A stretch of DNA of 64,000 nt, taken from the NCBI GenBank assembly GCA_052116865.1, contig JBQKKG010000011.1, forward strand, positions 1 through 64,000, read 5' to 3'. Origin of the DNA: CAUPWF01 sp963515125. Its GTDB lineage: Bacteria; Bacillota; Clostridia; Lachnospirales; Lachnospiraceae. Below are positions 1 through 7,453 of this stretch, piece by piece. Within the stretch, counting starts at the first letter, position 1; every line of letters begins with the position of its first letter. A model generated the notes under the pieces. The model worked only from the letters and a program-made list of their open reading frames with translations, was not told the DNA's origin and made no database searches. The translations under genes were made by a program, and so were the position numbers.

Positions 1-108
1 TTCTTCGCCGTCGGTGATAAACGAACAGCATTGCTTTTCCATCCGGTCAAGGGGGGCGTAACAAATCAATACATTACGTGGTGGCAATCCCACGAAAAAA
101 ATGATTGA
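1..108 (+). CDS. 3' end of an unidentified gene (partial, runs in from the left)
   Basis: Frame 1 is open from the window edge to the TGA at 106-108 and encodes 35 residues ending WWQSHEKND. The stretch is visibly richer in G+C than the following 10 kb, which suggests a different origin, perhaps the end of an integrated element. I do not recognise the family. It is in the same frame as the VanY-like gene downstream, with the TGA between them. Confidence 0.4.
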   Translation, partial: FFAVGDKRTALLFHPVKGGVTNQYITWWQSHEKND

Positions 109-180
109 CCCCGTTTTATTAGAAAAAAAACTTATAAAATATGTTTAATAGTTATTCTGATAGTTATTATTTTAATATAT

Positions 181-816
181 ATGTTGATGGAACATAAGAT
201 AGATACGGTTTCTAATTTTACATTTCCTTCGTTCAGCATCGTAAAACATAACGTTGCTAATGAGGACAATGGGTGGAATCTGATTCTTGTAAACCGTGAC
301 AATTATATTCCCGATAATTATGAGGTAGAATTAACAGAACTGTCAAACGGTGAAAAAGTGGACTCCAGAATATATTCAGAATTACAAGAAATGTTTAATG
401 CAGCGAGGGCGGAAGGATTACACTTGTATGTTGCGGCAGGATATAGAACACAGCAAAAGCAGCAGCAATTATTAAGTGAAAAAATAGAAGAATATAAAAA
501 GGAAGGTTATTCAAAATTCGAAGCAAAAAAACTTGCTGAACAATGGGTTGCTACTCCAGGAACGAGTGAGCATCAATTAGGTATTGCGATTGATATAAAT
601 GCTGATACTACAAAAAGTTCCAGTGATGAAGTATATAACTGGCTTGCGGAAAATGGGTACAAACATGGATTCGTAAAGCGTTATCCTTCAGATAAAAAAG
701 AAATAACGGGTGTTATTAATGAACCGTGGCATTATAGATATGTTGGAAAGCGGGCAGCACAGGATCTATACATTAAAGGAATTTGTTTAGAAGAATATAT
801 AGATATTCTGGAATAA
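181..816 (+). CDS. VanY-like D-alanyl-D-alanine carboxypeptidase (M15B), 5' end probably damaged
   Basis: Predicted zinc D,D-carboxypeptidase that trims the terminal D-Ala of peptidoglycan precursors. It shows the family motifs in order: GYRTQQKQQ, then SEHQLGIAIDI (zinc His and Asp), then EPWHYRYVG (catalytic Glu and third zinc ligand His). The first ATG is at 181, but it has no ribosome site. The same frame continues upstream to about 121 and encodes a basic patch (KKTYK) plus a hydrophobic stretch that would make a normal membrane anchor. No ATG, GTG or TTG lies in that extension. At 121-123, where MKKTYKIC would be expected to start, the codon is AGA. The gene therefore looks as if its start codon was lost at a junction with the GC-richer DNA to its left. 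It may be poorly expressed or lack its anchor. No other van gene is nearby. Confidence 0.8.
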   Translation: MLMEHKIDTVSNFTFPSFSIVKHNVANEDNGWNLILVNRDNYIPDNYEVELTELSNGEKVDSRIYSELQEMFNAARAEGLHLYVAAGYRTQQKQQQLLSEKIEEYKKEGYSKFEAKKLAEQWVATPGTSEHQLGIAIDINADTTKSSSDEVYNWLAENGYKHGFVKRYPSDKKEITGVINEPWHYRYVGKRAAQDLYIKGICLEEYIDILE

Positions 817-1098
817 AGAAGATGAGTTGCCATACGGATGTTTATGGTGGACAGGAATTTGTTGATTCGGAGTATTTCGTGGGTTATACTTTTATAATAT
901 GCCCTCTTATCCGTTTTGAAATTACTGATAGGGTTGCGTTGCACAATGAGCTTTGTTCTTGCAAAAATCCCAAACCGTGGCTTCCCTTTCTGCAATATTG
1001 AAGGAAGTCCTGATATTGATTTAACGCTAATTTGATTTTATTAGGAACTTGATGTTTTATGAGGGGTTAAAAAGAAATGATTTGAACTTTTTATGAAA
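817..1098. other. Intergenic stretch, no intact gene
   Basis: About 280 bases between the VanY-like gene and the convergent TetR gene. Short open frames exist on both strands, but each is broken or lacks a ribosome site. A frame from about 822 reads DELPYGCLWWTG and is then interrupted by several stops. That may be the relic of a gene I cannot name. Confidence 0.4.
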
Positions 1099-1695
1099 TT
1101 AGTTATCTAGTAGTTTGATAATGGCTTCTGTAACTTGTAGCTTGAGAATTTCAAAATCCAATCCGCTATGAAAAAAACCTGATGTTTCTTGCCTTAATGT
1201 GTCAATTAAAATACAAGAAATATAAACTTTTTCAAATGCATTTTGAGGAGCGATATTATTCTTACTCAAAATATTTACTATTCTAAAAAAATATTTATTT
1301 TCTAACTCAGAAAAGTGACGATTAATTTTCTCATCTTCTAAAATCATCATTTTTAATTGTGCCAAATTATGACCTGCGGTGTTATATATGCCAAGATAAA
1401 GAGTTATCCAGTTTTTTACGAAGTCTGATAACTGATATGGTTGTTGCGCCTCTAATTTTTCAAATAACTGTTTAGACATATTTTCAAGATAGCCTTGAAA
1501 AGCAGCAATATATATTTGTCGTTTATCTTTAAAATAGCAATATACTGATCCAGTTGAAACACCAGCACGTTTGGCAATTTCAATAGTATTAGTTTTACTG
1601 TACCCTTTCTCACAAAACAGCTCAAAACCTATATCCAAAATCCGTTGCTTCTTTTCTATTGAACGCTTTTGCACAGGCACTCTTATATCTGTCAT
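1099..1695 (-). CDS. TetR/AcrR family transcriptional regulator
   Basis: A 198-residue one-component repressor. The N-terminal helix-turn-helix covers roughly residues 15-60: ILDIGFELFCEKGYSKT, then IAKRAGVSTGSVYCYFKDK. The C-terminal ligand-binding half is variable, as usual. It is transcribed divergently from the nitroreductase at 1838. Their shared 142-base gap holds an inverted pair of 18-base elements flanking a strong promoter, so the likely role is repression of the nitroreductase and of itself. The inducer cannot be told from sequence; electrophiles or quinone-like compounds are typical for such pairs. Confidence 0.9.
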   Translation of the reverse strand: MTDIRVPVQKRSIEKKQRILDIGFELFCEKGYSKTNTIEIAKRAGVSTGSVYCYFKDKRQIYIAAFQGYLENMSKQLFEKLEAQQPYQLSDFVKNWITLYLGIYNTAGHNLAQLKMMILEDEKINRHFSELENKYFFRIVNILSKNNIAPQNAFEKVYISCILIDTLRQETSGFFHSGLDFEILKLQVTEAIIKLLDN

Positions 1696-1747
1696 ATTTT
1701 CACCCCGTTTTTATTATACTTGTGATTGGTTGGGAGGTCAAGTAAAT

Positions 1748-1818
1748 ATGAAGTTTATTCATGTTCTGTTGACACTGAGAAGGCTTTCTGATAAAATCAA
1801 AACATGAAAACTATTCAT
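1748..1818 (+). promoter_or_regulatory. Promoter and candidate TetR operators for the nitroreductase
   Basis: TTGACA at 1769-1774, a 17-base spacer and TAAAAT at 1792-1797 form a near-consensus promoter reading toward 1838. The segment 1748-1765 (ATGAAGTTTATTCATGTT) and the segment 1801-1818 (AACATGAAAACTATTCAT) are inverted copies of each other with four mismatches, one on each side of the promoter. This fits two operator sites for the divergent TetR regulator. Confidence 0.65.
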
Positions 1819-1837
1819 ATTTTAGCAGGAGGAAAAC

Positions 1838-2362
1838 ATGAACTTTTTAGAATTAGCAAAACAACGATGTACGACACGAGGTTTTACGGAACAGAAAATA
1901 ATACACACAGAGTTGGAACGAATTTTATCTGCAAGTCGAGTTGCTCCAACTGCTTGTAATAAACAGCCACAAAGAATTATTGTTGTCCAAAGCAAGGAAA
2001 AAATAGCAAAGGTTCAAAAAGCATATAAAACTTTTGGATCTCCATGTGTTCTTGTTGTATGCCGTGATAGACGTGGCGAGTTAGTTCGTCCATATGATAA
2101 TAAATGTTCTGGGGATTTGGATATAGGCATTATTTGCGACCATATGATGTTAGCGGCAAGAGAATTAAATATCGGCAGTGTTATGGTGGGATTGTTTGAC
2201 CCTGCTATAATAAGCACTGAATTTGATATACCAGAATACATAGAGCCTACGGCGCTACTTTTTTTAGGCTATCCAAATGAGGGATTTTTAAGTTCAGAAC
2301 GGCACGTTCAAGAACGGAAATCATTAGATAAAACAGTTTGGTATGAGGAGTATACAGAATAA
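1838..2362 (+). CDS. Nitroreductase family protein
   Basis: A 174-residue FMN-dependent nitroreductase-fold oxidoreductase, expected to use NAD(P)H to reduce nitro compounds, quinones or similar electrophiles. Features seen: N-terminal RCTTRGF (FMN-phosphate contact region, usually R-x-S-x-R), SRVAPTACNKQPQRI (matching the APSxxNxQPW motif), DIGIICDHMMLAARELNIGS in the middle, and a C-terminal FLGYPNEG. It is at the short end for the family. AGCAGGAGG precedes the ATG at 1838. It is divergent from, and probably controlled by, the TetR regulator at 1099-1695. Confidence 0.88.
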   Translation: MNFLELAKQRCTTRGFTEQKIIHTELERILSASRVAPTACNKQPQRIIVVQSKEKIAKVQKAYKTFGSPCVLVVCRDRRGELVRPYDNKCSGDLDIGIICDHMMLAARELNIGSVMVGLFDPAIISTEFDIPEYIEPTALLFLGYPNEGFLSSERHVQERKSLDKTVWYEEYTE

Positions 2363-2514
2363 ACAGTAAAGTGCTCAGATATAACTTAGTAGCTCTTGTT
2401 TTTTTGGATGAATTGTCTGCGAACAAAAGTGACAAGCCTTCTGTCTTTAGGGAAAACTCGGTGTTTCGCAACTTTGTCATTTTAAGCACACGAATAATGA
2501 TAGAAGGAGGATTT

Positions 2515-3353
2515 ATGAAATTACACCAGATGTATAATCCAATTACTGCAACCCCTTATTTATGTGATAAAACATATATGGAAGTTGCACCATGTCAAGA
2601 ACTAGCTCCATATATAAAATGTTTCTGGGGAAGTAGAGCGCCATATGAAGAAAATCAAATAGGAGGCATGAAGTCAAATTTTATCATACCGGATACTTGT
2701 ATGGATATTATTTTCGATATTAATTATACAGATAATGAAATAAATAATCATTTTTCTGGAATTAATGATAGACCATTTGAGCTGAATCGAAACAATAACG
2801 GAAAAACCTTATCAACATTTGCGATTCGATTTTATCCTTGGAGTGTATACCTTTTTTCTGAGGATTCATTGATAGATATAAAGAATCAATCGTTAGATTT
2901 GGAATACCATTTTTCTGAATTAAAAAGGGAAATGGAACCGATGCTTTTTTGTATTCAAAATATGAAGCAACGGATTGCTTTAGCAGAGAAGTATTTATTG
3001 AAAAAACTTCATTTGGATAGAATGAACGATTATGTGATGAATGCAATGTGTAAAATAATAAAATATAAAGGTAATCTTGATATTTCTGTATTAGCAAACA
3101 ATTTACATATAAGCATGAGGCAATTAGAGAGAGTTTTTGCAGTAAATATAGGAATTTCACCTAAAAAATTAACTTCTTTAGTAAAATATCAATTTTTATG
3201 GCGAGATATTTTAGTTAATAAAAAATATAATATATTAGATGCTGTATATATCAAGCACACTTATTACATGAATTTAAAAGATATCATTCATTAACAATAA
3301 AAGAAGCAAAAAATAATGCATTGAGTAATGTCGCATTTTTACAAGAAAATTAA
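2515..3353 (+). pseudogene. AraC-family regulator broken by a short deletion near its C-terminus
   Basis: The start is the ATG at 2515, after GAAGGAGGATTT. The N-terminal half has the cupin-like/DUF6597 look (APCQELAPYIKCFWGS). The C-terminal half has the first AraC HTH helices (LDISVLANNLHISMRQLERVF and VKYQFLWRDIL). In this family DAVY is normally followed by about six residues and then QAHLLHEFKRYHSLT. Here the frame shifts just after DAVY (about 3243-3254) and stops at 3294. The other frame encodes AHLLHEFKRYHSLTIKEAKN and runs to the TAA at 3351-3353. About 20 bases, covering the residues between the two blocks, are missing. The second HTH is therefore destroyed and DNA binding is probably lost. 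A sequencing artefact is less likely than a real deletion, because residues as well as the frame are missing. Confidence 0.75.
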
Positions 3354-3401
3354 GTGTTAGATTTTATATAATTAAGATAATACAGTGAAGGAGGTGGCGA
3401 T

Positions 3402-4325
3402 ATGTCAAATTTAGATTTTGGAATTATTCAGAATTGGATGCATCGAAATGCCAGAGAATTAGATTTGAATATTTGGAAGTGTTTATTTGAAAATGGAAGC
3501 CCAGAAGAAGTGGCAAATACAATACACTTATATCAAAATGAAGATGGTGGTTTTGGGAAGGGAATTGATCCAGATAATTGGAATGTCAATTCTACACCTT
3601 ATGCATGCATTTATGCAATTGAAACTCTTTGCATAGTAGGGTTTCATGATATGAAACATCCGGTTTATCAGGGAATAAAAAAATATCTAGAAACAACAGA
3701 TATAGAACAATGGATTTTTACAGTATCATCGAATCAAGATTACCCACATGCATCTTTTTATAATTATAGCGAGGAATATAATAAAAATGAAAGTTTAGGT
3801 GTGGTTATTTCATTAAGTGCTTTTGTTCTTGAGTATATGGAAAACACACCAATATATCAGATTGTAACACAGAGATTAGATTCATATATCGAAAAAATAT
3901 ATGATAATAATTTGGGTGACATGGGACCTGCGAGTTATATTATTCTTATAGATACAATGCAAAAAATGAAGATCAAAGGGTATGATTATGATGAATTGCA
4001 ATATAGATTGAGTGAAATTGTGAATCAGAAAATGCAAAAGGATGAAAAACAATGGGATAATTATGGATACCGCCCTTCTGATTTTATAAAGTCCAAAGAT
4101 AGTTATTTTCTAAAAGGGAATGAAGAAATCGTAAGAAAAGAGTGTGAGTTTCTAAAAAGAACACTTCCAATAAATGATGTATGGCCAGTATCATGGTGTT
4201 GGTTTGAAAATGCGAAACGTTATCCTAAGGAAGAAATGATAAGTTTACATTTTGCAAAAGCAAGAAAATGTATTGAAAAAGTCAGATTCTTAAAGGAATT
4301 TAATGAAATCAAAGGATGTATTTAA
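3402..4325 (+). CDS. Squalene-cyclase/prenyltransferase-like alpha-toroid hypothetical protein
   Basis: 307 residues, with AGGAGGTGGCGAT just before the ATG. The N-terminal half has the QNEDGGFGKGIDPD pattern typical of the (alpha/alpha)6-barrel repeats of squalene cyclases and prenyltransferases, followed by repeated helical segments and WPVSWCWF near the end. No signal peptide or membrane segment is seen, and I see no DXDD catalytic motif. I therefore assign only the fold and not an activity. It sits alone, between the broken AraC gene and a terminator. Similar single-domain proteins occur as uncharacterised genes in clostridia. Confidence 0.6.
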   Translation: MSNLDFGIIQNWMHRNARELDLNIWKCLFENGSPEEVANTIHLYQNEDGGFGKGIDPDNWNVNSTPYACIYAIETLCIVGFHDMKHPVYQGIKKYLETTDIEQWIFTVSSNQDYPHASFYNYSEEYNKNESLGVVISLSAFVLEYMENTPIYQIVTQRLDSYIEKIYDNNLGDMGPASYIILIDTMQKMKIKGYDYDELQYRLSEIVNQKMQKDEKQWDNYGYRPSDFIKSKDSYFLKGNEEIVRKECEFLKRTLPINDVWPVSWCWFENAKRYPKEEMISLHFAKARKCIEKVRFLKEFNEIKGCI

Positions 4326-4369
4326 AGAAGTAATATCGTAATTTATTTTGCAAAAATTGTATTTCATAA

Positions 4370-4401
4370 GGGCAATCACGAACAGTGGTTGCCCTTTTTT
4401 A
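4370..4401 (+). terminator. Rho-independent terminator
   Basis: GGGCAATCAC at 4370-4379 pairs with GTGGTTGCCC at 4385-4394 (one G-T pair) and is followed by a T run. It ends the gene at 3402-4325. Confidence 0.85.
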
Positions 4402-4832
4402 TACCGTGCACCCAGTAGTGGAAGCATATCAAAAGCCTAAATTACTCTTAAAAAAGAAAATGAAATACTATTGTGAAATAAAGAAAATATAGATAGATTT
4501 TTCAATTTTAAACCAGTATAATTAGACACAAAGTTGTTTTGTTAATTTATTAGCCTTAAAATTGAGGCATTTTGAGAGAACTTGATATAATCTGCCATAG
4601 AGACACCTTGGAGGTGTCCAAATTCATAAGTTTGGAGAAGAAAAGTGAGCATCTTTCAACAGAAAACAGAATTTTCACTCTATTAATATGGACAATAATT
4701 TTGCTGTGCATTTCAGATGGTGTGGGAGGAACCTGCCGAGGACAATTTTCCTTCGGTGCACGAATCATTATTCAAATTAGCAATTTGCTTTTTTGAAGCA
4801 CTTGTTTTTAGCGGCCGACCAAGCAATGTATA
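4402..4832. other. Long intergenic region upstream of the Bce module
   Basis: About 430 bases with no convincing gene. A hairpin with arms GACACC and GGTGTC lies at about 4602-4618. Open frames of about 70 codons run on both strands at 4556-4796, but neither has a good ribosome site. The segment near 4720-4770 (plus-strand reading GVGGTCRGQFSFGARI) looks like part of a repeated or relic sequence and not a live gene. Promoters for the two-component system should lie here. Confidence 0.4.
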
Positions 4833-4895
4833 ATGAAAAAGGCACTGAAAACTTATGAATATGGAAATAGTATCAAGGGATGGAGTGAATGGAAC

Positions 4896-5564
4896 ATGAA
4901 GAAAATATTAATTATTGAAGATGATCTGGATGTTGCCAGAGAATTAGCGTTATCTTTAGAAAAGTGGGGATTTCAAACAGAACTTGCAAAGGATTTCCAT
5001 GAATTGGTGAAGGAATTCATAGAGGAAAAGCCCAATATGGTATTAATGGATGTTAATCTGCCATATTACGATGGATTCTATTGGTGTGGAAAAATAAGAG
5101 AGGTGTCGAAGGTTCCAATATTGTTTTTATCCTCGAGAGATTCTAACATGGATATCATTATGGGGATGAATTATGGAGGAGACGATTATATTACCAAGCC
5201 CTTTTCTGTAGAAGTATTAATTTCGAAAATTCAAGCATTATTTCGCAGAAGCTATGATTATGCAGGATCAGATTCTCTTTTGTACTATCAGGGGGCAATG
5301 TTAGATATTGAACGATGTAGCCTCCAATATAAAAATAATGAATTGGATCTGACCAAAAATGAACTTCGTATCCTAACCCAGTTAATTAAAAATAAAGGGA
5401 AGGTTGTATCACGCGAAAGATTGATGATGAGCTTATGGAGCGATGATGAATTTGTAAATGATAATGCATTGACCGTAAATATTACCAGATTACGGAATAG
5501 AATTAAAGATTTTGGAATGGATGACGTAATAAAGACCAAAAAGGGAATCGGGTATTTTGTATAA
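4896..5564 (+). CDS. OmpR/PhoB-type response regulator, BceR-like
   Basis: A receiver domain (MKKILIIEDDLDVARELA, phospho-acceptor Asp about residue 52 in LMDVNLPYYDGF, KPF lysine) plus a C-terminal winged helix (LTKNELRIL, then DNALTVNITRLRNRIKD). I chose the ATG at 4896, preceded by GGAGTGAATGG. An upstream in-frame ATG at 4833 would add 21 residues unlike the family. The stop overlaps the ATG of the kinase by one base, so the two are translationally coupled. With the kinase and ABC genes downstream this forms the usual Bce arrangement, which detects and resists cell-wall-active peptides such as bacitracin or lantibiotics. Confidence 0.92.
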   Translation: MKKILIIEDDLDVARELALSLEKWGFQTELAKDFHELVKEFIEEKPNMVLMDVNLPYYDGFYWCGKIREVSKVPILFLSSRDSNMDIIMGMNYGGDDYITKPFSVEVLISKIQALFRRSYDYAGSDSLLYYQGAMLDIERCSLQYKNNELDLTKNELRILTQLIKNKGKVVSRERLMMSLWSDDEFVNDNALTVNITRLRNRIKDFGMDDVIKTKKGIGYFV

Positions 5565-6589
5565 TGAACTGGAAAAGATTTTGTAGAGAAAATAAAAAAA
5601 GGATTTTGTTTCACGGATGCGTTCTGATTTTTATCAATATTTATTTCCTCTTATTAACTTTTATCAAGGGCGGAATGAAAGAAATTTATTATCTAGATGT
5701 TATATTGATTGCATTCTATTGTGCAGCATTTTTTTGTCAATATAAAAGATGGATTAATCGTTTTGCTATGCTTTATAAAAGTGTTGAGAGAGAGGTGGAT
5801 ATTAACATTGATGACGTACAACCGAATTACTTGGAAGAAGAGATTTTGACTTATATTATAAATCATAAAGAAAATAAGTATGCGAAAGAGTTAAAGGAAA
5901 AAGAGCAACAGTTAAAAGATATGGAAGAATATATTTCAAAGTGGGTACACGAAATAAAACTTCCAATCAGTACGATATCTATGCTACAGGAGAGAATGGA
6001 GGAGGAGCAGTTAAGTTCAGAAATAAAAAATGAAATGGAAAAGATAAATTTTCTTGTAAATTCTGTTTTGTATGGAAGTAGGGCAACAGCAACTGCCGAA
6101 GACATTTTTATATCAGAGCAGAATTTAGAGAAAATCGTAAGAGAAGCTGTGAAAAGTAATGCATTTTTATTGATTAAAAATAAGATTGAAATAAAGTTAG
6201 AAAATTTAGACTATGAGCTGTATACAGATAAAAAATGGATTTTGTATGTATTGGATCAGCTAATCAATAATGCAATCAAATATGCAAAAGATCCGGGAGA
6301 AATAAAATTCTATGGAGAGGAAAAGGAACATTGTGTCTGTCTGAATATCCGTGATTCTGGAATCGGTATTGCGCAGGAAGACCAGGAGCGTATTTTTCAT
6401 AAAGGGTTTACTGGAAATAATGGACGCAATAGCAGATATAAATCAACAGGAATGGGATTGTATTTTTCAAAAAAAATATTAGATAAATTAGGGAATTCCT
6501 TTGAAGTAGAATCTGTTAAGAATGAATATACGCTGTTTCGAATAAGTTTTCATAAAATTTCTGACTTTACATCTGTTTCAAAAATGTAA
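5564..6589 (+). CDS. Intramembrane-sensing histidine kinase, BceS-like
   Basis: 341 residues. Two closely spaced membrane segments (about residues 15-33 and 43-58) are joined by a loop of only a few residues, so there is no extracellular sensor domain. A coiled region follows, then the H-box WVHEIKLPIS with His about 129, the N-box NQLINNAIKYAK-type segment and the G-boxes DSGIGI and STGMGLYFSKKI. In characterised Bce systems such kinases are switched on by the partner ABC transporter and not by the drug itself, and the presence of bceAB-like genes immediately downstream fits that. Confidence 0.92.
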   Translation: MNWKRFCRENKKRILFHGCVLIFINIYFLLLTFIKGGMKEIYYLDVILIAFYCAAFFCQYKRWINRFAMLYKSVEREVDINIDDVQPNYLEEEILTYIINHKENKYAKELKEKEQQLKDMEEYISKWVHEIKLPISTISMLQERMEEEQLSSEIKNEMEKINFLVNSVLYGSRATATAEDIFISEQNLEKIVREAVKSNAFLLIKNKIEIKLENLDYELYTDKKWILYVLDQLINNAIKYAKDPGEIKFYGEEKEHCVCLNIRDSGIGIAQEDQERIFHKGFTGNNGRNSRYKSTGMGLYFSKKILDKLGNSFEVESVKNEYTLFRISFHKISDFTSVSKM

Positions 6590-6653
6590 TATTAGATATT
6601 GAAATGTAATGTTAAAGGAAGGATTTTCACAGCAAAACCCGCTAAAATTGAAT

Positions 6654-6668
6654 TGTAAGCTAATTACA
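6654..6668 (+). promoter_or_regulatory. Candidate response-regulator operator before the ABC genes
   Basis: TGTAAGCTAATTACA is a perfect inverted repeat of TGTAA/TTACA with a five-base centre. It lies 33 bases before the ABC ATPase start, in the only gap within this four-gene cluster. BceR-like regulators act on the promoter of their transporter genes, so it is a reasonable site. Binding itself is an inference. Confidence 0.5.
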
Positions 6669-6700
6669 GATTAGAAATGAGATTTTGGAGGAAATGATAC

Positions 6701-7453
6701 ATGAAAGAAATTTTAAAATTAGAAGATATTTCGAAAGAGTATGGACTAAAAGGATTTAAAACAAGGGTGCTGAACCAAATATCGTTATCGGTAGATGAAG
6801 GCGAGTTTCTATCAATTATGGGACCATCTGGAGCAGGAAAAACAACATTATTGAATTTGTTGTCTACCTTGGATCAACCAACGCGAGGAAGGGTTCTTCT
6901 AGATGGAATTGATTTAACGAAAGTAAAGAATAAAGAATTATCTGAGATACGTAAAGAGAAGATCGGATTTATCTTTCAAGACTATAGCCTATTGGATAAT
7001 ATGAATCTAATGGATAATATTGCACTCCCGCTGGCACTGGGCAGAAAGAGAACAAAAATAATTGAGGATAAAGTACATCAGATGGCAAATCTCTTTGGGC
7101 TGCAGGAACACTTAAAAAAATATCCTTATGAATTATCAGGTGGACAAAAGCAAAGGGGAGCTGCAGCAAGAGCTTTAATTACAGAACCAAAAGTCATTTT
7201 TGCAGATGAGCCTACTGGTTCCTTAGACTCCAAGTCATCAATCGATTTATTGGAATGTTTGAAAAGAGTAAATGAAGAGAAGAATGCTACGATACTTATG
7301 GTTACCCATGATGCTTTTAGCGCAAGTTACTCGAAAAAGGTTTATATGCTAAGTGACGGTGAAATTAAATGTCAGTTGAACAGAGGAAAGGATCGGAAAG
7401 AATTTTATGGAAAGATCATTGACTTATTAGCAACTTTAGGAGGTGCCAAATAA
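6701..7453 (+). CDS. ABC transporter ATP-binding protein, BceA-like
   Basis: 250 residues with Walker A GPSGAGKTT (about 45), Q-loop FQDYSLLDNMN, signature LSGGQKQR, Walker B VIFADEPTG and switch His in MVTHD. This is the MacB/LolD-type ATPase class that pairs with FtsX-like permeases. Its stop overlaps the ATG of the permease by one base. It probably powers removal of peptide antibiotics from their lipid targets and signals to the kinase at 5564-6589. The start follows TTTTGGAGGAAATGATAC. Confidence 0.94.
   Translation: MKEILKLEDISKEYGLKGFKTRVLNQISLSVDEGEFLSIMGPSGAGKTTLLNLLSTLDQPTRGRVLLDGIDLTKVKNKELSEIRKEKIGFIFQDYSLLDNMNLMDNIALPLALGRKRTKIIEDKVHQMANLFGLQEHLKKYPYELSGGQKQRGAAARALITEPKVIFADEPTGSLDSKSSIDLLECLKRVNEEKNATILMVTHDAFSASYSKKVYMLSDGEIKCQLNRGKDRKEFYGKIIDLLATLGGAK

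Noticed and set aside
783..1001. Open frames of 70-90 codons on both strands after the VanY-like gene
   Set aside because: No ribosome sites, overlap with the real gene end, and no recognisable protein pattern.
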